From contig NZ_LKTM01000361.1 in NCBI RefSeq assembly GCF_001417955.2, positions 1 to 64,000 on the forward strand: a stretch of 64,000 nucleotides of DNA, given 5' to 3'. Shown in pieces: positions 33,095 to 41,292 of the stretch. The notes below the pieces were generated by a model. That model ran no database searches, was not told the origin of the DNA, and saw only the letters and a program-made list of their open reading frames with translations. The position numbers and the translations under genes were made by a program. Numbering within the stretch: position 1 is the stretch's first letter; the number at the start of each line of letters is the position of its first letter. The DNA is from Mycobacterium gordonae. Its GTDB lineage: Bacteria > Actinomycetota > Actinomycetes > Mycobacteriales > Mycobacteriaceae.

Positions 33095-35967
33095 CCGCCC
33101 GTATCACGTCGACGACCGACGCGCAGACGCAGCGCGATCCCGGTGAATCCGGTCTTGGCGCGTTGCGCACCGAGCGCGGCAGTCTGCCGCTCGATCGCAT
33201 CGACATCCGGGCCGACATCATGGGACTCACCAGTCGGGTCGAGGTGACCCAGGACTTCGTCAACACCTTCGACGTACCTCTGGAAGCCAGCTATGTGTTC
33301 CCGTTGCCGGACCGGGCCGCGGTGACCGGGATGCGGATGACCGCCAACGGCCGTGTCGTGGTCGCCACCCTGGCCGAACGCGAAGCCGCACGGCGGGCTT
33401 ACGACTGCGCGGTCACGTCGGGCCGTCGGGCATCGATCGCCGAAGAGGAGCGGCCCGACGTCTTCACCATGCGGGTCGGCAACATTCTGCCGGGCGAAAA
33501 GGTCAGCGTGGCAATCACCCTGGTGAACCCGTTGGCCTATGCGGACGGTGAGGCGACGTTCCGCTTACCGCTCGTCGTTGCGCCGCGGCATATCCCGGGT
33601 GAACCCCTGGACGACGTCGCCGTCGGAGACGGTTATGCCGACGACACCGACGCTGTCCCCGATGCCTCGCGCATCACCCCGCCGGTGCTGCTGCCGGGCT
33701 TTCCGCATCCGATTGCGCTGACCATCGACGTCGGCATCGACCCCGCCGGACTGACCTTGTCCGGCGTCCGGTCCAACCTGCCCACCGAACCTGCCGGTGA
33801 CGGACGCATCCGGGTGCTGCCGGGTCAGCGGGCCGACCGGGATCTCGTGCTGCGCCTGGGTTATGCGCCGGACGACTTCACCGACACGCTGTTGCTGGTC
33901 CCCGACGCCGACGGCGACGAGGGGACCTACCAGCTCACGGTGCTGGCGCCGGAGTCGGCCACGATCTTCCAGCCGCCGCGCCCGCGCGATCTGGTGTTGC
34001 TGCTGGACCACTCGGCGAGCATGGGCGGCTGGAAGTTGGTGGCCGCACGCCGGGCGGCCGCCCGCATCATCGACACGCTCACCGATGCCGACCGGTTCGC
34101 GGTACTCAGCTTCAACGACCGGATACAGCGCCCCGCCGGCCTGCCCGACGAGTTGGTCGAGGCCACCGATCGCAACCGGTTCAGGGCGGTGGAACATCTC
34201 GCAGGTATCGAGTCTGACGGCGCCAGTGAGCTTTTCGCGCCACTACGCGCCGGGCTGGCCCTGCTGGGGGAGAGCGGCGGCCGGGACGCGATCCTGATCC
34301 TGGTCACCGACGGTCAGGTGGGCAACGAGGACCAGTTGATGCGCGGGCTCGCCGCGGACTTGCGCCGGGCCCGGGTGCTGGCCATCGGAATCGACCAGGC
34401 GGTCAACGCCGGATTCCTGACCCGCCTGGCCGGCGTCGGCGGGGGGCGTTGTGAGTTGGTGGAGAGCGAAGATCGGCTCGACGAGGCGATGGAGGCGATT
34501 CACCGCCGCGTCGTCGCCCCGCTCGCATATTCGTTGGCGTTGCGCGCCGAGGGGCTGGAGACCATCGAGGACACGATGACTCCGGCCCGGCTGCCGGACG
34601 CGCTGCCCGGGGTTCCGACGGTGGTCAGAGGGCGATACCGGGGAGCCGCCGAGGGTTCGATCGTCCTGCGCGGCAGCGACGGTGCCGACGGCCACTGGTC
34701 GGTCGCCGTCACCGGCCGGTGTCGCGAGGCGCCGGTGGTGACCGCCGCATGGGCGCGGGCGCACCTGCGCGACCTCGAGGACCGTTATGCCGCGGCGTCG
34801 GGAACCAGTTCGGCGGCGGCGCTGGCGAAGCGCATCGTCGACACGTCGTTGCGCTTCGGTGTGCTGTGCCGGTTCACCGCTTACGCCTCGGTCGACGGGC
34901 CGGTCGTCGCCACGGGCGGATTGCCACACCGGGTCATGCAGCCCGTCGAGGTGCCGGCCGGCTGGGATCCGGGCCCGGCCGACCCGGTTGCCGTCGGTAC
35001 CCAGGCCCACGTCAAGACCGCACAGGTGCGAATGGTCAAGCTGCGCAACGTGATTGTGGTAGCGGCGGTGAGCGTCCTGGTGCTTGGCGGAGGCTGGCTG
35101 TGGTCGCTGGGCCGGGGTGGTCCGTCGATGGCGATCCGCGATGGCGTGGTGGGCAGCAAGGTGACGGAGTCACCGGAGCAGAGCCGGTCCCGGCCGAGCG
35201 GTCAGATTCCGGCGACGATGGGCGGCGGCATCGCCGACCAGACCACCGTAAATCCGGCGCCGCTGGCCCCCCCGCCAGACAACAACTTCAAACGTGACAT
35301 CGTCACCAACGGATCGCTGCATCTGGTCGTCGGCGATCCGGGCGCCGTGGCCGACCGACTCGTCACCGAAGTGAATGACGCTGGCGGAAGGGTGGATTCG
35401 CGGTCGGAGCGGTCGGGGCAATCGTCGCCGGTGGTCGACCTGGTGGTCCGCGTGCCCGCGGACAAGCTGGACGGCGTGCTGGCCGACACGAAGAAACTGG
35501 GGACGGTCGAGTCGATGTCGATCAGCCATACCGATGTCACCACCCAACGCGTCGACCTCGACGCTCGCATCGACGCCCTTCAGACGTCGGTCAAGCGCCT
35601 GCTGGAACTGATGAGCAAAGCCGGCGACGTCGCCGACCTGCTCGCCGCGGAATCGGCGCTTACCCAGCGGCAGGCCGAATTGGATTCACTCAAGGCGCAG
35701 CGCAGCACATTGCATGACGAAATCGACTACGCCACAATCACTGTCAACATCTCCACGCAATCGACGGTGGCCCACCCAGGATTCTTCGGGGAGCTGGCAC
35801 GCGGATGGCACTCGGTGCTGGCCGCCGCCGACACCGGCGTGCTGGCAGTGGGTTTCCTGCTGCCGTGGCTGTTGCTGTTGGCCCTGCCGGTGTTAGGGCT
35901 GGTGCTGGTGATGCGGCGGCTGTCCCCGCGGCGGGCGGCCGCGGGCCCGGTGGCGGAGGAAGGCTGA
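33091..35967 (+). CDS. VIT-VWA-DUF4349 membrane fusion protein
   Basis: 958 residues. VIT domain (about 20-150; DIRADIMGLTSRVEVTQDF, VFPLPDRAAVTGM), von Willebrand A domain (about 290-470) with the metal site in LLLDHSASMGG, then a helical region. A transmembrane helix (VIVVAAVSVLVLGGGWLW, about 650-670), a DUF4349-like extracytoplasmic part with a long coiled coil (RVDLDARIDALQTSVKRLLELM to the Leu/Gln-rich stretch near 870) and a second transmembrane helix (VLAVGFLLPWLLLLALPVLGL) follow. The C-terminal third reads like a complete DUF4349 protein joined to a VIT-VWA protein. Proposed role: envelope-associated complex with metal-dependent binding. Function not established. Confidence 0.87.
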   Translation: MTARITSTTDAQTQRDPGESGLGALRTERGSLPLDRIDIRADIMGLTSRVEVTQDFVNTFDVPLEASYVFPLPDRAAVTGMRMTANGRVVVATLAEREAARRAYDCAVTSGRRASIAEEERPDVFTMRVGNILPGEKVSVAITLVNPLAYADGEATFRLPLVVAPRHIPGEPLDDVAVGDGYADDTDAVPDASRITPPVLLPGFPHPIALTIDVGIDPAGLTLSGVRSNLPTEPAGDGRIRVLPGQRADRDLVLRLGYAPDDFTDTLLLVPDADGDEGTYQLTVLAPESATIFQPPRPRDLVLLLDHSASMGGWKLVAARRAAARIIDTLTDADRFAVLSFNDRIQRPAGLPDELVEATDRNRFRAVEHLAGIESDGASELFAPLRAGLALLGESGGRDAILILVTDGQVGNEDQLMRGLAADLRRARVLAIGIDQAVNAGFLTRLAGVGGGRCELVESEDRLDEAMEAIHRRVVAPLAYSLALRAEGLETIEDTMTPARLPDALPGVPTVVRGRYRGAAEGSIVLRGSDGADGHWSVAVTGRCREAPVVTAAWARAHLRDLEDRYAAASGTSSAAALAKRIVDTSLRFGVLCRFTAYASVDGPVVATGGLPHRVMQPVEVPAGWDPGPADPVAVGTQAHVKTAQVRMVKLRNVIVVAAVSVLVLGGGWLWSLGRGGPSMAIRDGVVGSKVTESPEQSRSRPSGQIPATMGGGIADQTTVNPAPLAPPPDNNFKRDIVTNGSLHLVVGDPGAVADRLVTEVNDAGGRVDSRSERSGQSSPVVDLVVRVPADKLDGVLADTKKLGTVESMSISHTDVTTQRVDLDARIDALQTSVKRLLELMSKAGDVADLLAAESALTQRQAELDSLKAQRSTLHDEIDYATITVNISTQSTVAHPGFFGELARGWHSVLAAADTGVLAVGFLLPWLLLLALPVLGLVLVMRRLSPRRAAAGPVAEEG

Positions 35968-35982
35968 CCCGCCGCCGGTCTG

Positions 35983-36019
35983 TTTCAATTGTTTCAATTG
36001 CGGCGGCGCGGGATAGAAT
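35983..36019 (+). promoter_or_regulatory. Promoter/operator of the toxin-antitoxin operon
   Basis: Tandem direct repeat TTTCAATTG at 35983-35991 and 35992-36000 overlaps the -35 position. TAGAAT (36014-36019) ends 6 bases before the ATG at 36026, implying a leaderless mRNA. The repeats are a natural autorepressor site for the antitoxin or toxin-antitoxin complex. Confidence 0.55.
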
Positions 36020-36025
36020 GTCGGC

Positions 36026-36538
36026 ATGTCTCCCGTCAATGCGCTCGTCAGCCAGGTCGAGGAACGCGTCCGGCGTGACCCGGATTTCGCCAAGCTCCTC
36101 GACACGCTGCTGGACGTGCCGACGGTGCCCATGGAGGAGCTGGAACGCGTCGCCGCCCGCAAGCTCAACAGCGAGCGGCGCGACGGCGTGTTGAGCGATT
36201 TCCGGGCCGGCGCCCTGCCGACGCGGGAGGTTCAGTCGCGGCTGGGCTACGAGACACCCCAGGCGGTCCACGAACTGCGCCGGCGCGGCAAGGTTCTCGG
36301 TGTCACGGTCGGCAACAACACGTGGTTCCCGGCCTGGCAGTTCGACGGTGGCCAGTTGCGTTCCGACCTTCCGCAGATCCTGGTCCTGTTGGCGCGGTTC
36401 ACCTCCGACCCGGTGGTCGCCGATCGCATCATGCGGATCAAGCGCGAGGAGCTGGCGGGGGCGTCCATCTCCGAGGCGCTGCGCCGCAAGAAGACCGCCA
36501 ACACCGCCTGGCAGCTGCTCAACGCCGTCGGTGCCTAG
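36026..36538 (+). CDS. Antitoxin of a RES-type toxin-antitoxin pair (Xre/MbcA-like)
   Basis: 170 residues. The N-terminal half is helical (SQVEERVRRDPDFAKLLDTLLD), the middle resembles a helix-turn-helix (ALPTREVQSRLGYETPQAVHELRRRGKVLG), and a short beta segment VTVGNNTWFPAWQF precedes a C-terminal helical toxin-binding-like part. It overlaps the toxin gene by 8 bases. By analogy with MbcA/Xre antitoxins it should bind DNA at its own promoter and neutralise the toxin. Confidence 0.72.
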   Translation: MSPVNALVSQVEERVRRDPDFAKLLDTLLDVPTVPMEELERVAARKLNSERRDGVLSDFRAGALPTREVQSRLGYETPQAVHELRRRGKVLGVTVGNNTWFPAWQFDGGQLRSDLPQILVLLARFTSDPVVADRIMRIKREELAGASISEALRRKKTANTAWQLLNAVGA

Positions 36539-37142
36539 TCTCCCCGGCGGCTACCGGCGTTCGCTGCCGTTGCGGCGCCCGGCGGGCCTGGCAAGCCGAA
36601 CGGTGCCCGCCGGTGTCGAGTTGTGGCGAGTCGAAGCCGCCGCGCCGGCCGACTGGACCTGGAACGGATTTCCGCAGCCGCGCTTCCGGTTCGACCCGGT
36701 GTCAGGCGCATTCCGTACCCGTTATGCCGCAACGGCTTCCGAGGGTGCCTTCCGCGAGCGCTACCGGGATACCGGCCGCACCATCCCCGCCGACCACTCA
36801 TCGCAGTACCTGATCCGGCTGGTCTCGACCAGGCCGCTGCGGATCTTCGACCTCCGGACCCAGCGCAACCTCGATGCTCTCGACGTCGACGACCAGATCA
36901 GCACCGGTCAGCGCGCGCGGGTGTGGCAGCAGTGCCACCACCTCGCCGACGCCGCCAGGCGCTGGTGGCCGGATCTCGACGCCATCGTGTACCGGTCGCG
37001 CACCACACCTGAAACCTCGATCAATTACGCGTTCTTCGCCCACGACGCATTCACCGCCGAATCGTGGGAACTCGCGAGCCGCAGCGACGTCCTCGTCGAC
37101 CTGGTGCTGCGGCATGACTTCACCGTCAATTGGGAGATCTGA
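36531..37142 (+). CDS. RES-domain toxin (NAD-degrading family, MbcT-like)
   Basis: 203 residues from a GTG that overlaps the antitoxin end. RES-like features are ELWRVE near the N-terminus, RFRFDPVSGAFRTRYAATASEGAFRERY (Arg, Tyr and Glu positions), a central QYLIRLVSTRPLRIFDL and a later VYRSRTTPETSINYAFF. Characterised members degrade NAD+. The ordering antitoxin-toxin with overlap is standard for this family. Activity not shown; the family call rests on the motif pattern. Confidence 0.75.
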   Translation: MPSLPGGYRRSLPLRRPAGLASRTVPAGVELWRVEAAAPADWTWNGFPQPRFRFDPVSGAFRTRYAATASEGAFRERYRDTGRTIPADHSSQYLIRLVSTRPLRIFDLRTQRNLDALDVDDQISTGQRARVWQQCHHLADAARRWWPDLDAIVYRSRTTPETSINYAFFAHDAFTAESWELASRSDVLVDLVLRHDFTVNWEI

Positions 37143-37200
37143 CCCGGGAACGACGCCAAAGCCGGGTACCGTGCACGCACAGCCGTTTTGGTAGGAGTAG

Positions 37201-38094
37201 ATGTCCGAGACAGAGACGCCCGAGGCGCCCATGCAGGCGCGGGTGCGCACCGCGTTGCGCGCGCTGGCTCGTGCGTCGGCCCCCCGTCCCACCGCGGCCC
37301 GGCGGGCCGCCAGTGACTTCGAGAAGCCGATACTGCCGGCGGTGGGCGCCGAGATCCGCTGGGCCTTCCATCCGCCACGCACCTGGTTGTCGGGCGTCAT
37401 GACCAACCTGGTGCTCGCGGCGGCTTGGTTGTTGGTCCAGCCGTTGTCGGTCGTGCACAGCAACCACATCACCCGCCACTTCCATCACAATCAGCTCGAC
37501 TGGGTGGTCCTGGTCAGCACCTACTTCTCGTCATTCGTCCTCGCCGACGTGACGACCACCAATCTGCTTGGCGGTGATCACTATCGCGTCACCCAGGGCC
37601 TGTCGGCCGGTGTGCCGCTGTGGCGGGTGCTGGTGATCAAGAACCTGGCGCTGGTCGTGATCGTCGGGCTCCCCACACTGGCCGTGGCTGCGGCGCTGAC
37701 GATGTGGAAGGAAGGGGTACCGCAGATGGCCATGACCATCCCCAACGTCGCGGTGCCCCTGGTGTCCTGGCTCGGTGTCGGCAATGTCATTTCGGTGCTG
37801 CACCCGGTGGGCGCTGAGCCGCTGCTGCGGCGGTGGCGACAGCGGCGAAACCTGCGTCGCACCGCCGGCTGGCTGGTGGCGATCACCCTGCCCTACGCCC
37901 TCTATTACGTCGCCGATCCGATGGGCGGGATCGAGCACCGGGTCATGTGGACCCAGATTCCCGCGGCCATCGGGCCGGTGTTCGGCCGTGACACCAAGAG
38001 CTTTGTGCATCTGGCGATGGCACTGGTGGTCTGGGTCATCGGAACCGCCGTGGCGCTGCTCTGGGCGCGCAAGCGCGGGCTGCGGTTCGGTTAG
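37201..38094 (+). CDS. Multi-pass membrane protein, ABC-2-permease-like, orphan
   Basis: 297 residues with a long basic cytoplasmic N-terminus (about 50 residues), then about six hydrophobic helices (MTNLVLAAAWLLVQPL, LVIKNLALVVIVGLPTLAV, AMALVVWVIGTAVALLWA). Spacing and the FHPPRTWLSG lead-in resemble ABC-2 permeases, but no ATPase gene adjoins. AGGAG lies before the ATG. Unknown function. Confidence 0.65.
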   Translation: MSETETPEAPMQARVRTALRALARASAPRPTAARRAASDFEKPILPAVGAEIRWAFHPPRTWLSGVMTNLVLAAAWLLVQPLSVVHSNHITRHFHHNQLDWVVLVSTYFSSFVLADVTTTNLLGGDHYRVTQGLSAGVPLWRVLVIKNLALVVIVGLPTLAVAAALTMWKEGVPQMAMTIPNVAVPLVSWLGVGNVISVLHPVGAEPLLRRWRQRRNLRRTAGWLVAITLPYALYYVADPMGGIEHRVMWTQIPAAIGPVFGRDTKSFVHLAMALVVWVIGTAVALLWARKRGLRFG

Positions 38095-38185
38095 ACCGGC
38101 GAACCACTACCTGCGCACGCCCTCTGGTAGCACAATCGATCTGGCGTCCGGGGATCGCCGGACGATGACACAGGGGAGGCGTGCA

Positions 38186-38455
38186 ATGGTCAGATTCCTC
38201 CGGCATTGCGCTTTCGGCGCGGTCATTCTGGCGTCCAGCGTGTTACCGGCGTTCGTGGTGCCGGCAGTGAGTCGGGCGGACGACTGCGCCCCCGGCTGGG
38301 CGTGGAGCGTCCAGTTGAACGAGTGCGTGTTCGTAGCTCCCGCCGCGAACGGACCGGGTGGGCCCGGCGGCCCCGGCGGCCCCGGTGGTCCTGGGGGCCC
38401 GGGCGGGCCCGGCGGACCTGGGGGCCCGGGCGGCCCCGGCGGCCCCGGTCGCTAG
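38186..38455 (+). CDS. Secreted Gly-Pro-Gly repeat (collagen-like) protein
   Basis: 89 residues. Signal peptide (FGAVILASSVLPAFVVPAV, cleavage near SRA/DDC), a short head with two Cys (DDCAPGWAWSVQLNECVF) and a tail made only of Gly-Gly-Pro-type triplets to the end. GGGGAGGCG supports the start. Codons GGCCCC dominate, so the DNA is a short GC-rich repeat prone to slippage. Function unknown; repeat length may vary between strains. Confidence 0.75.
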   Translation: MVRFLRHCAFGAVILASSVLPAFVVPAVSRADDCAPGWAWSVQLNECVFVAPAANGPGGPGGPGGPGGPGGPGGPGGPGGPGGPGGPGR

Positions 38456-38498
38456 AGGGCGAGTGAGCTGCTTCACACCTGCGTTCTGGGCCGGGTCA

Positions 38499-38530
38499 TT
38501 AACCTAGCTAAGTGTTAAACTAGCTAAGTA
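38499..38530 (+). repeat. 16-base tandem operator-like repeat before the methyltransferase
   Basis: TTAACCTAGCTAAGTG is followed directly by TTAAACTAGCTAAGTA (14 of 16 identical). Each copy contains the palindrome TAGCTA, and the block is much AT-richer than its surroundings. It ends 27 bases before the methyltransferase GTG, so it probably contains the promoter and a regulator site. Confidence 0.6.
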
Positions 38531-38557
38531 TCTTTGAGTCGGACATGGGAGACGCGC

Positions 38558-39490
38558 GTGCCACGTACGGAAAACGACACCTGGGACCTGGCTACCAGCG
38601 TGGGAGCGACGGCGACAATGGTGGCCGCTGCCCGCGCGATCGCGACGAATGCGGACAACCCGGTCATCAACGATCAGTTCGCCGAACCGCTGGTTCGGGC
38701 CGTCGGAGTGGATTTCTTCACCCGATGGGTCACCGGCGACCTCGCGGCCTCCGACGTTGACGACGAGGAGTCGAGCTGGAAGCTGGCGCACATGCCCGCT
38801 GCGATGGCCGCGCGGACCCGCTTCTTCGACTCGTTCTTCCAGGATGCGATCCAGTCGGGCATCCGGCAGGCCGTCATCCTCGCCTCCGGCTTGGACGCTC
38901 GCGCTTACCGCCTGACCTGGCCGGACGACATGACCGTCTTCGAAATTGACCAGCCCGAGGTGATCGCCTTCAAGACGTCCACACTGGCCCAATTGGGCGC
39001 GGCGCCGAAGGCGGACCTGCGCACCGTCGCCATCGACCTGAGGCAGGACTGGCCCGCGGCCCTACGGGACACCGGCCTGGACCCTGACCGGCCGACCGCG
39101 TGGATCGCCGAGGGGTTGCTCGGGTACCTGCCGCCCGAGGCGCAGGATCTGCTCATGGACAACATCACCGCGCTCAGCGCCGAGGGCAGCCGGTTGGCGG
39201 TTGAAGCCCTTCCGCCACAGCCGGAGCGGGATATGGAACAAGCGCGCGAGATGATGCGCCGGTCCACGGCCAAGTGGCGCGAGCACGGGTTCGAACTCGA
39301 CTGGGACGAACTCGGATTCGAGGGAGAACGCAAGGATGTCGCCACCTACCTCGATGAGTTGGGCTGGCGTTCGACCGGCACTCCGATGAGTCAGCTGCTG
39401 GCCGACAACGGGCTCGAGGCCGTCCCGCAGGTGCACGACTCGGTGTCGATGGCCGACACCGTCTACTACGCGTCGGTGCTGCATAAGTGA
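38558..39490 (+). CDS. SAM-dependent methyltransferase, TIGR00027/leucine carboxyl methyltransferase-like family
   Basis: 310 residues, the family's normal length when read from GTG 38558, which follows GGGAGA. Family wording: ENDTWDLATSVGATATMVAAARA at the N-terminus, AARTRFFDSFF, VILASGLDARAYRL (SAM site), EIDQPEVIAFK and AEGLLGYLP. These putative O-methyltransferases are expanded in mycobacteria; substrates are unknown. Overlaps the next methyltransferase by 4 bases. Confidence 0.9.
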   Translation: MPRTENDTWDLATSVGATATMVAAARAIATNADNPVINDQFAEPLVRAVGVDFFTRWVTGDLAASDVDDEESSWKLAHMPAAMAARTRFFDSFFQDAIQSGIRQAVILASGLDARAYRLTWPDDMTVFEIDQPEVIAFKTSTLAQLGAAPKADLRTVAIDLRQDWPAALRDTGLDPDRPTAWIAEGLLGYLPPEAQDLLMDNITALSAEGSRLAVEALPPQPERDMEQAREMMRRSTAKWREHGFELDWDELGFEGERKDVATYLDELGWRSTGTPMSQLLADNGLEAVPQVHDSVSMADTVYYASVLHK

Positions 39491-40113
39491 GCGCCCCGCG
39501 CCGCACGCTGAACAGCGCGGTCACGGGGATGTGGAGTCTGTTGTCCCCGGCCTACGACCTGCCGTTCCTGCAGCAGTGGGTCTATCGGCCCCCGCATGAC
39601 GAGGTGATCGCCCAGCTGCGTGCCCACCAGTCCCGCAGGATCGCCGACATCGCTTGTGGGACGGGTGTTCTCAGTTCCCGGATCGAGCGGGAACTGAATC
39701 CCGACGAGATCTACGGCGTGGACATGTCCGACGGCATGCTGGCCCAGGCCCGCGCGAAATCCGATCGGGTGCACTGGTTGCGAAGCCCCGCCGAACAGCT
39801 TCCGTTCGACGACGGCGCACTGGACGCGGTCGTGACGACCTCGGCGTTCCACTTCTTCGACCAACCCGCGGCGCTGCGCGAGTTTCATCGCGTGCTCGCT
39901 CCGGGTGGTCTGGCGGCCGTAGCGACCCTCAGCGCACGCCAGCATTCGGTGCAGGTTCCCAGCCGCTGGAAACCACAGCACAACCCGCCACCCGGGGAGA
40001 TGCGAACCCTGTTCGAGGACGCCGGTTTCACCGTCAGTGACCAGCACCGCATCCGTCGCCCGATCTGGACCCAGATCATCTCGGACCTGATCACGGTGGG
40101 CACCAAGAGCTAG
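39487..40113 (+). CDS. Class I SAM-dependent methyltransferase (UbiE/COQ5-like)
   Basis: 208 residues, GTG start in a GTGA overlap. SAM-binding motif IADIACGTGVLS, acidic loop IYGVDMSDGMLAQA, motif II VVTTSAFHFFDQP and LREFHRVLAPGGL. Coupled to the TIGR00027-type enzyme, so they may modify the same molecule. Substrate unknown. Confidence 0.88.
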   Translation: MSAPRRTLNSAVTGMWSLLSPAYDLPFLQQWVYRPPHDEVIAQLRAHQSRRIADIACGTGVLSSRIERELNPDEIYGVDMSDGMLAQARAKSDRVHWLRSPAEQLPFDDGALDAVVTTSAFHFFDQPAALREFHRVLAPGGLAAVATLSARQHSVQVPSRWKPQHNPPPGEMRTLFEDAGFTVSDQHRIRRPIWTQIISDLITVGTKS

Positions 40114-40149
40114 GTTCGGCGTCACGCGGCGGTCACAAAAGCACGACGA

Positions 40150-40171
40150 GTCCCCAAAATCTATGGGGGAC
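40150..40171 (+). terminator. Small hairpin after the methyltransferase genes
   Basis: GTCCCC and GGGGAC (6-bp stem, 10-base loop) lie 36 bases after the stop. A possible ATG at 40163 falls inside the hairpin, which argues against using it as the start of the following gene. Confidence 0.35.
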
Positions 40172-40219
40172 CGATCACATCAGGTGTATCCGCGGAAGCA
40201 TTCGGGTAGCCGACTAGCC

Positions 40220-40696
40220 GTGAGCGGTTCCACGTCAAATGATCCCGTCGGCATCGGAGAGGCCGACGAGATTTGGCATGCGCACACCGGCACCGCCGAT
40301 GCGCGTACCGTGGCGACCTTCCGCCGCTCCTTCAGCGAATGGCTGGACCGGCATCTGGAACTCGGCGAGGAGCGGATCGCCGACATCGTGCTGGCCACCG
40401 ACGAGGCGATGTCCAACTGCGCCGACCACGCCTATCGCGTCGTCGGCGATGTCGGCACCATGACGCTGCAGATCGCCTACTACCCGGCCACCACCGAGCT
40501 GCAGGTGCATGTCGTCGACCACGGACGCTGGCTGGAACCGGATTTCGAGGTCTCCAGCATGCGAGGCCGCGGCATCCTGTTGATGCGCGCACTCGCCGAT
40601 GACTGCGCCATAGACGGAGGTGGCGACGGCACCACCGTACGTCTCCGGTTCTACGGATGTCCGCCCAAGAGCTTCGTCCTCAGCCAGGCAAGTTGA
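40220..40696 (+). CDS. RsbW-like anti-sigma factor / serine kinase (HATPase)
   Basis: About 158 residues. HATPase features: DIVLATDEAMSNCADHAY (N box), VHVVDHGRWLEP (G1) and GRGILLMRALADDC (G2). No sensor or PP2C domain. GTG 40220 is chosen; an upstream in-frame ATG at 40163 lies in a hairpin. With the STAS protein at 40803 and the PP2C-bearing phytochrome opposite, it makes a second complete partner-switching set. Confidence 0.82.
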   Translation: MSGSTSNDPVGIGEADEIWHAHTGTADARTVATFRRSFSEWLDRHLELGEERIADIVLATDEAMSNCADHAYRVVGDVGTMTLQIAYYPATTELQVHVVDHGRWLEPDFEVSSMRGRGILLMRALADDCAIDGGGDGTTVRLRFYGCPPKSFVLSQAS

Positions 40697-40702
40697 AGCA
40701 GG

Positions 40703-40728
40703 GGTTTCAAGCGCGCCGAATACGGCTA
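40703..40728 (+). promoter_or_regulatory. Sigma-F-like promoter before the STAS gene
   Basis: GGTTT at 40703-40707 and GGCTA at 40724-40728, separated by 16 bases, match the mycobacterial sigma-F pattern GGTTT-N15-17-GGGTA with one mismatch. It would give a leader of about 70 bases to the ATG at 40803 and suggests feedback from the sigma factor onto its own antagonist. Confidence 0.45.
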
Positions 40729-40802
40729 ATCCTCGACAGGTTCCAGACAAGGGGCCGCCAGCCTCCGTCCACGCAGTGGGTTCTGATACCGAGGAGCGCG
40801 TC

Positions 40803-41252
40803 ATGAGTCTTGCCGCCACCGAAGTGTTTGCCGCTCCCTTAAGGTTGAGCGCAAAGCTGGTCTCCGAACTGGGCGCCGAAACGAGTACCCTACGGGCGGC
40901 TGTCCAGGGCTTTGATGCCGCTGTCATCGTCTACGTCGGCGGCGAGATCGACGCGTTGAATGACGACACCTGGCGGTTGCTGCTGACGGAGGCTTCGGCG
41001 TTCGCGAGCGCTCCGCAGCTGTTCATGGTCGACGTCAACAGCGTGGACTTCATGTCGTGCTCCTCGCTGCTGACGCTGGCCGAAGAGGCCAACCGGTGCC
41101 GGGAGCGTGGCATCGAGATGTGCCTGGTCAGTCTGCAGCCGTCGGTTGCGCGCACCATCGCGGTGTGCGGACTCAGCGACGTGCTGCCCGTGCACGAGAC
41201 CGCGCCGCAGTGCCTGCAGCTGGTCGAACAGGGGCGCGTTCAGGCCAGCTGA
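40803..41252 (+). CDS. STAS-domain anti-sigma factor antagonist
   Basis: 149 residues: a 30-residue N-terminal extension then a STAS domain (VIVYVGGEIDALNDDTWRLLL, FMVDVNSVDFMSCSSLLTL). One of the Ser in SCSS is at the phosphorylation position. GAGGAG lies before the ATG. Probably phosphorylated by the kinase at 40220 and dephosphorylated by the PP2C domain of the convergent phytochrome protein. Confidence 0.87.
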   Translation: MSLAATEVFAAPLRLSAKLVSELGAETSTLRAAVQGFDAAVIVYVGGEIDALNDDTWRLLLTEASAFASAPQLFMVDVNSVDFMSCSSLLTLAEEANRCRERGIEMCLVSLQPSVARTIAVCGLSDVLPVHETAPQCLQLVEQGRVQAS

Positions 41253-41292
41253 ACGGGCTCGCGACCCGCTTCGCCCGGCTGCGCCGCGGGTT

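Noticed and set aside
38340..38455. Short regular repeat considered as a CRISPR or satellite
   Set aside because: The period is in-frame Gly-Pro codons within a signal-peptide gene, with no spacers. No CRISPR array was seen anywhere in the window.
40163..40219. Upstream ATG for the RsbW-like kinase
   Set aside because: The ATG sits in a hairpin, lacks a ribosome site, and the extra residues are basic and unlike the family.
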